Below are positions 44,894 through 57,344 of a stretch of DNA of 64,000 nucleotides, piece after piece (position 1 is the stretch's first letter; the number at the start of each line of letters is the position of its first letter). The translations under genes and the position numbers were made by a program. The notes beneath the pieces are model-generated. The model worked only from the letters and a program-made list of their open reading frames with translations. It searched no databases and had not been told where the DNA came from. The DNA is from Albophoma yamanashiensis (taxonomy: Eukaryota; Ascomycota; Sordariomycetes; Hypocreales; Ophiocordycipitaceae): assembly GCA_001600555.1 (NCBI GenBank), contig BCKH01000005.1:3262333-3326332 (forward strand). The letters are read 5' to 3'.

Positions 44894-46474
44894 GTGATCA
44901 TGTCCTTCCAACGACGGAGGCCTTTGGACTGCCTTTGAAGGTCTGGCTGGTGGGGGGTGTCTGTGGGAGCAGCCCGCTTCTTATCGACTGCGGGAGGAGG
45001 GACGGGGAGCCGGTAGAGATTGTTATATGTGGAGTTGGGATTGGCCTCCTGGCGGCGGCGGTGGTCTTGTGCTTTCCACGGGCCGAATCGAAGGCGAAGA
45101 AGGCCTGGACGGCAACAGGTGATGAAAGATCCAGTGCGGCAACTGAGGCAGATGGGGACGAGGTTGCGGGTGCATGTATACTTGTATCCCGATGGAGCCA
45201 CAGGACGGCAGATGTTGGAGGGGCGTGTATGATAAAAGGCCCGGCACTCTTCCGGGGGCGGATACAATTGTGATTTGGCTTTGGGGCCAGGGCCGGTGTT
45301 AACATCCAGGAACGGGAACCGGTTGGCATGGGGTCCGTCTACGCCCAAGTGCGCTCGCATCCAGGCCCGATACGAGTCGCTAGCATCGACTCACTAACAC
45401 TAATACCGGGGACAACCAATGCACCCGTCAACCTCGGGATCGCGAGCCAGCTTTTGCTCGTGCAGGCGGCCCGTCTGGGAAGGAGGACGGACCTGGAGGT
45501 CCTCGGATCAACTGGGCCGCGAAAGCTCTCCTGTAACCTATTCGCACATTGCACATGCGCACGGAGGCTTTGCCCTACCAAGTACCGCTGTGCAGCTCGG
45601 TGCCGTCCATGGGTGCACGCAGAAGGGCGCCTGGAATGTCTTGTGCTTTGCAGAAGGCTGGGGCAGGCGGACGTTGCGTTGGGGGCGAGATCAGCTCTAA
45701 CGACACGGGAGGCATTGCCGTGGGATGGGTGATGTGCCAGACAATCGCAGGTACGTAGCATTGCAAGATCGCGGGACTGGCCAAGGAACGACACTCCCTC
45801 TTCTGGCGACCGACAGGGCAGGAGAGCGGCTCCGTACACGCCCCTCCCTCGCATCATCCCATCGAGCGTCTGCCGAGGAGGGGGACTTGAGGTCGAGGGG
45901 GCCGTCACGGCAATGTACTGGTGACGAGCCGTGGAGCGGCCGGTCGGTTTGGCCGAGGCGGTGGCTTGCGCGGATGGCTGATGGAAGCCAAAATAGAGCC
46001 CAGGTAGCGGCTACCTGGGCTCGGTAAGGACCACGGGCTCTTACTGGCCCTCGACGGAAGGGGACAAGGGCAGGGGTGCCAGTGGGGAAGCGTGGGGACC
46101 CATCCTTTGGGTGAGTGCACGAGCGAGCTCACAAGCCACGCAAGGGCACATTCCGAACCTGACGAACCAGAGGCGCGCTGGGCGGTTGGAGGCAGAAAGC
46201 TCCGAAGCCAGTGGGAGGCTAACACCTGCAGGCCCCCGTTTTCTAGAAGGCGGCCGTTAACAGAGAGTTTAGCAGCTATAGCTCTCGCTACGATAGAGGA
46301 GCCTGAGGGGCCAAGACGGAGGGGCACGACGAACACGAAGAGAGACGGCATGTGGTCTCGAGATTGCCCGAGACCGGCGGCTTTCGCGTTGAGCAGACTG
46401 ACGCAGCAGAGACAGAGGCCGAAAAGGAACATCAGGTGACGCAGGAATAGATGAGGCAGCGCAGCTCCAGGGTT

Positions 46475-46507
46475 CGTGCGCATGTGTGCGCGCGCGCGCG
46501 TGTGTGT
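46475..46507. repeat. 33-bp alternating purine-pyrimidine tract
   Basis: Perfect alternation of pyrimidine and purine from 46475 to 46507, with a (CG)n core flanked by TG units. Such DNA can adopt the Z form under negative supercoiling. Confidence 0.8.
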
Positions 46508-49500
46508 TCATCTTGTGCGACCGAGCCGCCGCCACATGAGGCGAAGAAGTGAGAGCGAGACACGCCACATCGAGCAGAAGCCAGAACATGGCCAGTGCCT
46601 AGGGCCAAGCCTAACCGGTCGGCCGAATCTCGACGGGCCTTCTCTTCGGGAGGGCTGGTTCGCCGCTCGCCGGCGCAGACACTGGCGGAGGCGCTGGGGA
46701 GCCAGCGGCCGCGTCCACCATGCGTCTCGTCCGCTCCCCGTCCATGGTCCGTGTCACTCCGATCGGTGAGCGGCGAGCGGCGCGCCGCAATCTGGGCCAA
46801 GAGATGTCAGATGCGTGCGCGCGCGAGAGGGAGAGAGACGGGCGCTGGAGTGCCCGGAGATGGAGATGCAGATGGAGCCTTCCACTAGCGGCGGCATTGA
46901 AGGGCTGACGGGTGCGCTTCCATCGCCCCCATCTCTCCTATCGCCGACCCAAAGGCACCGATGGGTGGAATAAGGCAGGCCCTTGTGGTTGGTCTGGCAC
47001 AAGGCGTTTTGGTGTGGGGGTGAGGGGCGGCTTCAGGGTGCGGCTTGGGGGGTCCCGGATGACGGACCCTCTCGTACCGCTCGTGAGCCCCGGCCCACGA
47101 TGGGGCAGCAGGGCAGGGGACGGCAGAGACCTGCTCGTGCAGCGAGTGGCCTGTTGCGCTCTCTCGCTCTCGCTCGCCGCCGCCGGCTGGGCTGGGCTGT
47201 CATCCATCGTCGCCTCTCGCAGCAGCACTGTCCGTCGTCACGATTCCCCCTCCTGACCGTCTGACCTGGCGGTTCGGCCGGGCATTCGTGATTCGCCCTC
47301 CTACACGGCCATGTCTTAGTTGCGAATCACAAAGGGCCGCGCAAGGTCCGTGGCGTCGAGGTGGGCAGTGGTGCAGAATCAGAGCTCGCCCGGAATCCGT
47401 GACAAATGCGGAGGAGGATGACCAGAACTGCCGAAAGGGGAAGCTAGGCCAGGGTCCGTATGGCTCGGAGAGGGCTGGCGGGGCGCGAGATGGAGGGCGG
47501 GCTCGGAGAGGCCTGCACACACACTCTTGCGCACAGAGTGGGCAAAAAGGGGCGCAGGGGGTGACAGCAGGCAGACGAGGAAGAGGATTGGAGGCCTGGT
47601 CGCCCTCATCACCTGAAGCATGCAGTGCCAAGGGTCATCGGCCGATTATTTTTTGGGCAGGCTCTGGCCTGCAACAGCCGGCGCAGGACCCGGCGGTTCC
47701 AGGTCCTGCTTGGGGCGTGGAAGCCGGTTCCGAAGACGAGGCTGCCAGTCACGATAAGGCGCGGGTCCGACGAGGCATCTGGATGTTGCTTCTGCTCGTC
47801 GTTGCTTTGTCGCTACCGCCATTCTGGCACGCGGCGGCGGCCCGCATGAAGGGTTCGACGGGCTGCCCTGCTGTTGGGCACTGACACCAGACTGCCCAGC
47901 GCTGCGGCTTGCCGACTGGCAGCGTCCGGCGTGCTGGTGCTGGTGCTGTGTGTTGGTGCTGCGTGGTTTGCCCGCTGCGAAGGCGAGACATGTCGCCAGC
48001 GGCCCTTAGCTGCATTGCTAGCGGTACGGCGACGGGCACTAGCAGCACCCGGCCGCACAGTGCGCCTACCAGATGGGCCCCGTTCCGAGCCTCTCGCAGC
48101 CGGGGGAGGCGTGTAAGTGAACACTTGATCCATCCGTACATCCGAGCAATAAGCCAGCCCGATCTGCTATGCTCGGCACATTTCGAGCATACGAGTGCGC
48201 GAGGAATGACCAGTCCGCACTTTGCAGTCGTTAGGTAGGCTCGCGCACGTAAGTCTTACCCGTTGGGAGTCCCCGTGCTGCACCGCTATTATGGAGTATT
48301 CATTCCACGGCAGCGAGCGGCGGCTTGTGCATGGCTCGGCAGACGCCTCTACCGACCCAAAGCCAGGCAACGTCGATGCTTCCCGTGCCGCATTATCTTC
48401 TGCGTCGCGCGACCCGCAACCCCGCGTCGCTGAGATGCCATGCTGATGGCGGCCGGGGGCTCGCGAGAGGCGGGATGCGATTCGCGTGCTTTGCGTGCTT
48501 TGCGTGCGTGGCGAGAGTAGGTACATCAGGCAACGAGCTCTGGCCTCACCCCCGAGGTGGTCGAGCTGGAGGTTCTCTTACTCGTACTGCGAGTACTCCG
48601 TACATACAGTACGTATGAAGGTGTGTCGTCGTTGTCCGCCCCACAGTGCCGGGCGGTAGCGCTCCGCGGACAAGGGCACTGTGAGGCGTCCCTGGTCAGG
48701 GTCAGGGTGTCAGGGTGCTCCTTCGGCGCCCCGTTCGCACATGCCCGCGCAGCTGCCACATGCACGTTCCTGCCCGCTAGGCAGACGCTGCAGGAAGCTG
48801 CAAGAACGACTCAACTGCCACCAACAAGCTCAGGGCTCCGGCTCAGCAGCAGGATCGGTCCAGCATCAGCATCAGCTCCAGCCGCAGCCCCTGCCCAGCC
48901 GGCGACGAGGATGCGAGGAGCCCCCGCTCCGCCCCGTGAGGCAGGTACAGACATACCCCACGAAGTTGCGTCTCCCCATCCCACCCCGGCCAGCCGTCGC
49001 CCAGCCCTCGCGGTTCGCCAGTTGCTTCCCCCCTGCCCGACCCTGGCCTTGCAGTAGCTGCCCTGTCCGGTCCGTCCATCCATCCAGTCGACTCGCTTCA
49101 ATTGCTTCCTGCGCATGCATCAAAAGACCCCAACGCCCGTCGACGGGCCCGGCCCCCCGACCGGGATCTCCAACCTCACCTGATGTCACCGTCAGGCTAA
49201 CGCCTCTTCGGGCATGGAGACACGGGCGCCGCGGCGATCCTGTTCCACCTGCACCTCCGAGCCAGCGTCAGTCTGGGCCAGTGGGATCTTTTGGCATCGC
49301 TTGGCTTCCTTGGGGGCAAGCCTCCATCTGCCGCATCCTTGCAGGCATCGGTCCTCGAAACTTTATCGACCACACTCTACAGTAGCATCCGGAATGCTCG
49401 CCGTCCAGAGATCCACTGCAACCACCAGCAACTGCCAGGACCCGGAGGCATTCACGCTCCGAGCCTCGTTCGCAGTCGTCCGGTGCTGGGCAGCAAGCAT

Positions 49501-50930
49501 CGCTTGCCCGTCTCCGACTAGCCTGCGGCTTTGGTATGGTCCCTACCCTTGGACATGGTCGACTTTGGGCAACGTCTCCCGGACCAGGCCGGCTTTCTCG
49601 GCCGTACTAATTACCCTCGTCCAGTCGTTTGGCCTGAGCTCCCGATTGTCCTGCCCCGCCGTCACTTCTCTTCCTCATGCGCGCCCACCCATAGCTCCCT
49701 CTGCTCTTCTTCCTAGGGCTTTCGCTGCGGGCTCTCGTGTTTGCCAGTCCTTGGATGTGCGAGCACATACGCCGCCCAACTACGGATAGGGCTGGTCGAC
49801 GATAAAGCAACGCAAGTATAATCCAGAGTACCACGTATTTGGTCGCAAACCGAATACATTGGTTCGTTCTTGGCGGAACCCTGGTTTCCACGGTCAAGTC
49901 CAACCCCCTGAGCCATTGGTTGCTGCGATACCACCAACCGGGCGGTAGTTGCATCTCGCCTTGTAACGCGCCCACACCGGGATTTTTTCGCCCGTTGCGA
50001 TGTAACCATCAGGGGCCGGTAGCCACTTCGCCAGATCTCGCAGCGAATGCCACCCATGAAGCTCTCGCCTTGCTTCGTCGCTTCTGATGCTCCAGACAAC
50101 TGCGGATGGGTTACTTCCCGCAAGGCCCCGCCCACATGCTTGTGGTTATTCTTGGACCAACAGCCCCACGCAAAGTACTTGCGCTACAGAGACGTCCCGT
50201 CGAAATACCACCAAGAGCCGTTGAAATGAGCCGTGGGGTTGAAATGGCAGTCCCTCGTCGATCTGGCTGCCGAGCTTCCTCATTTCGTCATCGCAGGGAC
50301 CATCGTGAAGACCATGAGTACGCTCCTCTGATTCCGAGCTCGAGTACTGCAAACTCTAGCCGCTCCACGTCCATCCAGCTTTTGAAGAAATGGCTCTGCT
50401 CTTGCCGAGAGTGTCCTTTTGACAACCGAGGGGTTCGGAGCCGAGATTGCCTCGACCACCCATGACCCTGCCAAGTGCTGGAGTGCGCTGTTTTGGAGCC
50501 ATACCAGCGCCGCGTTATAGCCTCCTTGTCCAGGGCACTTGACGGCTACGGCGGCCACTTGCTTGCCCATCCTTGCCTGCTGACCATAATCGCAATTACG
50601 GGACGGGATCGCCCACCCAGAGCCCGCAAGGTACAGTACATGCGCCAAATTCTCCGTTGCCGGGGAGGGGGGCCTTCGCTGACATCCTTGAGCCTCGGTG
50701 TACTCGTACACGTATGCACCGAACCAGCTTTTGCGATGCGCACTGTCGCTCTGGCCTGCGCTGCCGCAACAACATCCTCTATCGAGGCACCCTCTAGGCC
50801 ACGGCGTCGCCCTCTCTCGTCGGCCACCGCGGCTTAGCCAGGTGGCAGTGCCAAGCCACCCATCCAGAGGACTCTCCAGATGTTGGTCTGATCTCTGAAA
50901 GTATCGCGGTGCAGATGTCATGCTCGCTTG

Positions 50931-50984
50931 TGCGAGTACTCGTATACTCGTACGAGGCCTAGGCTACGAGTACACGTGCGAGTA
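50931..50984. promoter_or_regulatory. Cluster of CGAGTA/TACTCG palindromes
   Basis: Within 54 bp there is the palindrome CGAGTACTCG (50933-50942), CTCGTACGAG (50947-50956), an inverted repeat TACTCGTA..TACGAGTA (50945-50952 and 50965-50972) and a further GCGAGTA. It may be a transcription-factor site cluster or a cruciform-prone element. The role is unknown. Confidence 0.5.
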
Positions 50985-53900
50985 AGTCCCGCGGCGATGC
51001 CTTACGTACAATCATTTTACAATCTCAGCTTCTGGCTCGGCTAGCAAAGGAACCTTTGGAGGTCCAGCATCAAGCCCACAATTTCAATCGAACTGGTGGA
51101 CAGCGGGCGGGCATGTCCCGCCATGGAGCCTAGACTGGATCCAGGGTCGTCCCTCCGGCCGACCCACCTGATTTGAAGAATGATCTCGGCGCCAGCGCCC
51201 TGCATCGAAGAAACTCTTTGCTGAATTCATGCCTGCGTCGTCTTCATGCGCTGCTCGACATGCCGGCGACCGTGATGCTTAAAGCCGGCGGTAGCCCTGG
51301 CATGCCCGTGGAGCGGACGACAACTTCGAGCGCTTTCATGCATAAAATTGCCTACGGCTGGGTAGCCTATATGATGCGGCTTCGGGGTCGGGGAGAATGC
51401 CTTCCCGTGTCCAAGATGCGTCCCTGCATCTGTGGACGGATCAGAGCATGGGTCGCGAGGTCCTCTGGCGATGCTATTGTCACAGGACTGTGAGTACCAT
51501 GAGCAAGCGCTCTGCCGCGCCAACCAGTACAGGCCGCGCTCAACCTTGTACTCGCCGTCGCCGCTGGAAGAGGGCTCACCTAGTTGTATTCGCAAGGCAG
51601 ACACAACACATGTGTCCCCTGCCCAAGAGCCAAAAACAGATTCCTTGTCTTGTTTGTTCATCTCCCCTACTCGTAGGCCGGCTTGAGCAGGAGACTTACC
51701 TGCCAGGCCGCGTATGGCTAGTCCGAGTGCAGCCTACGAGAAGGAGCCGAGGTATTCATCCGGCGGCTCTGACTACCGCAGCCACGTCGGTGCAACCTTC
51801 CCATCAAACACAGCTTGTCTAGCGCGTCAGTTAACTTCGGAAGCGCGCTGCACTACCTACGCGAACAAGATCTTCCTTTCATGTCTGCAAGCAGCCATGC
51901 GAATAAAGTGCAAGCAAAAATGCACGCCGAGGATCTAGCTCTTGCCTAGCAACTAGACAACCGCTGGCCACGCATTGGGTTCCCGAACGTGTTTATCGAC
52001 GCTGTCAAAGACGATAGGGACAAATAGGCGCCTCTGGCGCTTGTTGCCGATGGTTTAAAATTGGCACCATGAGGTGTCGCCTGTGGCACATGGACACCCA
52101 ACATCACACTCGTCGAAGTCCTAATACTTGGATGGCAAGGTGCTGCAGCGTTATGAGCCACCCCGGTATAGGTGACGGCAGGAAACCCATCAGATGTCAA
52201 AGCATGTCCATGTCGCGACTGGCTAGCTCCTTGTCGCCGACGGATGATGGCCCGATGATTGGCCTCATTCCTCAAGCGAGTCCAGGCCCTCCCATGGTTC
52301 GAGTGGGGGCAAATGCGAAGGCTCGCGGCACGAGCTTTACGCCACAGGCGGGATGACAGGGTTCCCGGGCAGTGACGATTATCGGCTTGCGTTACGAGTA
52401 CGGAATTCCTAATCCGGGCCGTCTCATCAAGGTCCTTGCACAGCCCTCGAGCTGGTGGATAGTCAGGCGGGCCGACAGTTTCCCTCTGCCCTCTAACGCC
52501 AAAACGGCAGTCGAACAAACCATAGTGACATCTGCACGGATCGGCCAGGGCCTCACATATTCGCTCTGCTCGTAGCTCAATATGTTGCCGCGGCGTTCGC
52601 GAACATCCCAGCTCGACTGAGTTCTCAACAGACTCCTAATAGAACCGACTGCACCCATCGACAACTACCAAAGATCAAGCGGGCACATCTTGTGACCAAG
52701 CTTGTGAGGGAGGCATGACACCATCAAGGGTTCATGGGAGACATTGTGCAGGTAAACCCGGCCTTCAAACGCGGCAAAGACAGTGAAATACCCCACAACC
52801 GAGGCAGGGTGCGGGCCATTGTTCCACGGCCTCGATGCCTGCGGCCCATCGCGTAGTGGTTGCAAGAACAGACGGCCGAGTTTGCGAAAAAGCAGGCTTC
52901 TGCGGCGGCATCCTCGTTGAGCCTTTGCAACACGGGTCGACGGGCCCAAGGCCACCCCCCTCCCCCCCTCTTTTCCTCCTCCCGCCACCCCTATAGCGAC
53001 TCCGTTGGCGCCAGCTATGTATTCATCGTGGAACCTGACGTGAGGGCAGGCCGACAGGCTAGTTGCTGGGCGAGGGCCCAAATTCCATGTGCGACGGTGC
53101 CTTGCCTGCGCCTCTGTGAAAAAAAAAGAGCCGGCGGGTTTTACGCATCATTTATCCCATGATGCCATCCACGAGCCGTTGGGGGCGAGCTGGCAGGGCG
53201 ATGGAGACATCATCGCCCAGCTGTCCCCTGGTATGTTCGTGTAATGCTGATCATGAATTGGCTGCCAGATTCTCGAGGTCATGCCCTTGCGGTGCTTGCG
53301 GTGCTCGCGTGCCACTCCGCCACTGCCTCGGGCCGGACCAGCATTGTAAGGATCATGCTGTCGACGGTCAGAAGCACATTGACGTCAGGCCGGAGCCCAT
53401 GCGCCTCTCTTGCCGCCTCTCCGATACCATGTCCGAAGATCTGTGCGCGTGAAGCCGCGGAGGGGGTTGAAACATTCTCGAGATCCGCGGTAGCACAGCG
53501 TTTCTGTCGACTTTCTCGATGCAGTCGGCACCTTTGACCGTGTGCGGTATTCTGCCTCCGCGGCGCGCCCGCTTGTTCTGTCCGTCTTCCCCTCGGGTTA
53601 TGTCGGGCTTGGTTTTCCGGTGTGCTCTTAATTTGGCGCTCGCGCGATATGAGGTCGAAGGGCGGCTTGGTGCTCTCAACTCCGGTGCTCGCTGTCCCCG
53701 TGTTCCGGGGACGGCTCGCCTGGTTGCCGAGAGGATGGTGTGTGCGTAGTGGCTGCAATACAATGCCGAGGGCGTTGGTCATTTCTTCTTGTTCTTCAAG
53801 GTGCAACTCGGGTGCCGGTGACTCGTTGCTCTGAGGTCGTCGTGGTTGCAGAAATGCAGCGTCGTGCTGGATGCCGGGCATGCTTGGCGCCGTTCGAGTG

Positions 53901-54410
53901 CCGACCGTGTCTCAATTCAGAGGCTCGCATTGGCCTGCTTCTTCTTGAGAGAGAGGGACTTTGGACACGGCTCATTATTGTTCGATGCGTGACTGAGATT
54001 CCCGGCCGTCCCGTGTGTTGTTCGTTTGCAGTATCGGCGTGTCAAGTACTTCTCAAAGTGCCCCGCAGAGGCCGGCTGGCTTGGTGTCCGTTGACGACAG
54101 AGGCCCAACATCTGCCAGGCTTGATTAAACTGCAAAGGAAACCCACGCTGCCCGAAGCAGTTATGCAACTGTCGGCTCGAGACGTACTGGGCGCATCGCG
54201 GTGTTGCCAGGACTTGGGCGGCGCAAAGGTGTTGTTGCTTCACAATGAACCCCTGGACTTGTGTCAACCGCTCTTGCCGGCGAGCGCGCCATTATCTTCT
54301 ATTCATGCTTCGCTAATTTGATCCTAAATATCGCATGCAAAACTTTTGTCTTCTCGAGGTAATGCCTGCCTGGTACTCAGCATCCACCTCCGCCTGGCTG
54401 TCCCACGTCG

Positions 54411-56577
54411 TCACTGGACGACCCTCCATATGCCGTCCTCTTCGTCCGAGCCCCCTTCGTCGACCTCGTCCTCGGCATCGATGAGGGCCAGCTGCACGAA
54501 GCGACGCACCCACGCCTCCTGCGCCGGGTCGAGGGCGTCGACGTTGGCCGCCGCCGCCGCAGCTCCTTGCGCTTCTTCCTGTTGCTGCTGCTGCCGCTGC
54601 TGCGGAGCCGCGGGTGCGCCGCCGCGGGCGCCTCTGCCCCTTGCGCCTCTTCCTGCTCCCCTCGCGCCGCGGCCGCCGCGTGCGGCCCGCGCGGCGCCCC
54701 GGCCTCGGGCGTTGATTCCGCGCCCGGCTCCTTGCTGCGGTGCTTGGTTCTGGCCCCCGCGGCCCCTGGCTGCGGGCTGACCTCCTGGGCCGGCGGGGTG
54801 GGCGGCTTCGTTTCGGCCCCCGCGTCGTCCTCCACGGGGCGCGTTGTCCACGAGACGCAGGACCAGGGGAGCTTCCAGAGCCACGTCGACCTCCTGGCCG
54901 CGCTGGTCGCGCTGCGGCTCGTTGGCGGCCTCGTCCTCGGATTCCGGCTCGCTGTCGTCGGCCTCCTCGACCTCCGGCACCGCCTCCACGAGGTCCGCCT
55001 CCCCCTGGGCCTGCGGTCCTCGCCCGCCGACGAAGCCCAGCCCGACGTCGTCGCCGTCGCCGCCCTCGAGCTCCCACAGCCGCATGTAGCACGACGTGAC
55101 TTTCCCATCTGTCTGCGTGTTGTAATGCTTGTAGGGGTTCCCAGGATCCAGCCACGAGGAGCACAGGTAGCAGAAGTGGGTGTCGCACCGCGAGCAGATC
55201 ATGTGGTTACACCCGTGCGTCTTCTGCGCAGGGGCGTTGCACGTTGGGCAGGGGCTGGTGTGCAGCTGGAGGTACTCGATCGATGCCTTCTCCTCCTCGG
55301 TAAGCTCGCCCTCGTCGCGCTTGGGCATGCAGTGGACGAATTCGCCGTGCCAGGTCTGGAGGCAGCGGTTGCAGAAGGCGAAGCCGCAGTCCTCGCACAC
55401 TGAGAGGAGGTCGGCGGGGTCGAACCGCGCGGCTTTTTTCTTCTTCTTCGCCCCTTTCTCGTCTGCTACCGGCTGAGCCTCGTCGTCGTCCGCCCGGTCG
55501 GACTCGGTGTCGGACGTGTCGACGAAGTCCAAGCCCTCGGGTTTCCTGTGCTTCTTGGAGCGGGCCGCGCCGTTGCACCACTGCCGCGGGCAGTAGATGG
55601 TGTTCTTGTCCGACTCGAGCTCCGTCTTGTACTTGAGTGTGACGTAGCGCTTGACCATGTCTTCGCCGAGCCCAATCTGCAGCAGCTCGCTGGGGCTGAC
55701 GAAGGTCTTGGGCTTGCGTGCCTGGCGCAAAGCATCGCCGCCGGGTGCAGGTTGGGCTGCAGCGGCGCGCTCCTTTGCGCAGTTTGGCGTTAGGCAGCGT
55801 ACGGTGGAGAGGTTCCCCTCCTTGATGGCATCGCTGTAGAAGTCCTGGAGGCATTGCAGGCAGAAGATGTGGCCGCAGTCGAGCATCTTGTGGCACTTGG
55901 AGCCCTTCTTGGGATCTAGGGGCGGTCCATGTCAGCACTGTACTTAGACCAGAGGCAATGAGCTCGTAGAAGGCTTATGCCTGCTCACCTAGGCAGATGC
56001 CGCATTCAAACGTCTCTCTTTCAAAGGCCGCTTTCTTGGCTTTGATATCGAAGTCCAGCACGGCGAGCTTGTGCTCAGAGTCCACCGCGAGGGTCCCATC
56101 AGCCGTTATGGCACCAAACACATCCTCTGCGGCTCGCTGGACGTGATCGATGTAGGTGTAGGCTACGAGGTCACGGCCGGCCTCGTCCCACAGGCGAGGG
56201 CCGTCATGGGCGAGGCTGGCGAGCGTCTTGTGCGAGAGCCACTCCGGCGTCGTTGAGATGGCGACCCGCGGCGGGCATTCCGCGGGGTAGCCGTCCGGCA
56301 GCGTGATCCTCAGCGACAAGGGCGGCAGGTGAGATACGAGAAGCGAGTCCACGGGCTCGGGCTCCCTGCCGTTCGTCGCCGCTGTATCGTGGCCCTGGTG
56401 AGGCGCCGACGCGGCCGGGAACAGGACCATGACCGGGTGCGCGGGCCTCACCGGAAGCTCGAGCTCAAAGGTGAAGGGGCTGGCGGCGCCGTCCGGGTGC
56501 CGTATCTCGGGGTAGATGGCCTCGAGCGTCTCGAGCTCGATGCGCCGCGGGTCGTCGTCATCCGCTGTGCCGTCCAT
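54411..56577 (-). CDS. RWD-RBR E3 ubiquitin ligase (RNF14/Itt1-like) with RG-rich tail
   Basis: Two exons (56577-55989, 55915-54411) give 697 residues. An RWD domain occupies about 1-170 (ELETLEAIYPEI, then SLRITLPDGYPAECPP). RING1 begins CGICLDPKKGSKCHKMLDCGHIFC at about 191, followed by an in-between-RING region (CPRQWCNG, CEDCGFAFCNRCLQTWHG). RING2 (CPTCNAPAQKTHGCNHMICSRCDTHFCYLC, about 420-450) carries the catalytic Cys in HGCNHM, so the enzyme should form a ubiquitin thioester. The RWD-RBR order is that of human RNF14/ARA54 and yeast Itt1, the latter linked to translation termination factors. Unusually, residues about 553-626 are an RG/RGG-rich stretch, preceded by an acidic block and followed by a Gln-rich run and an acidic C-terminus. 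It lies in the cytosol or nucleus by inference. Confidence 0.92.
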
Positions 56578-57344
56578 GGCGTTCCGTCGTCCCGCTCAGC
56601 ACGAGCCGCAGCTGTGTCATTATCGTCCCGGCCAATCAAGTTGCGGCAGCGGCGGCGGCGCGGCCTGAGATGAGAGGCGCGATGAAATGAATACTCGAGC
56701 GGCCGTGGCAAATGGAGGTTGTAAATTGTGAGATGCTCGACGCAACTCGCGCTTAGTGAGGTGCGGTGCGGGGGGAGAGGTGACCTAGCAAGCCTCAAGT
56801 GCTTGCGGCGCAGGCGCCGGGCCTCGTAGTTTTGCCTGCGGAAACTGGCGGAACGGAATCGTCGTCGCGGCTACATCGGAGGGAAAATTTATAAATCGGG
56901 AGGCAAATATTTCTATCCGACTTTTTTTTTTTTAGTTTTATGCCGTCGTGCGATGTGGCAGGGTCGCCAACGTCCCAAGTTGGTGACCGGCGTGACTCTT
57001 CACGCAGGCAGCGGCTCGGGACCCACACGCGTTAAATCACCAACTTCAACTTTGGGGGTCTAAACCAAGCCGCGCCATAGTACCTGCAGAGCTCGTAGAC
57101 ACTCGTTCAACGTGAGACGGCATGGATTTTCGTCGTTTCGTGCTACGATTGAGTACCTGGGGGGAAATGCGGCTGGGATTGCAGATCCTGAGACCCCTAT
57201 GCGTCACTGCAGATGCCGAATGTTTGAATCTCACACAGAGAAGTGAGCGTCTTCATTTTGATTCCCGAGCCAACTTTTGTTCGCCATTCAATGGCTTCTA
57301 GAGTACCCGTCCGCGTTTTCCGCGTTTCCCACGCCTTTCGTAGC
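56578..57344. promoter_or_regulatory. Promoter of the RBR ligase gene and 3' flank of LYS9
   Basis: 767 bp between two - strand genes. It has a run of 12 thymines (about 56922-56933). No gene is seen. Confidence 0.55.

Larger units (their letters stand above)
44894..54410. other. 9.5-kb gene desert upstream of vib-1
   Basis: The largest gap in the window lies between the vib-1 start and the stop of the RBR ligase, both on the - strand. I looked for spliced coding segments on both strands and found none with a recognisable domain; frames such as 48681-49385, 49607-49975 and 53279-53881 are compositionally random. It contains an alternating CG/TG tract (46475-46507), clusters of CGAGTA/TACTCG motifs (48579-48616 and 50931-50984), and a C-rich run near 52955-52975. 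The portion nearest vib-1 probably includes a long promoter and leader. A non-coding RNA cannot be excluded. Confidence 0.5.

Noticed and set aside
48681..49385. 234-codon + strand frame in the gene desert
   Set aside because: Pro/Arg/Ser/Gln-rich translation with no motif; another long frame overlaps it on the same strand and several on the opposite strand.
53279..53881. 200-codon - strand frame upstream of the desert's right end
   Set aside because: No hydrophobic core pattern or motif; the overlapping + strand frame is equally open, suggesting compositional openness only.
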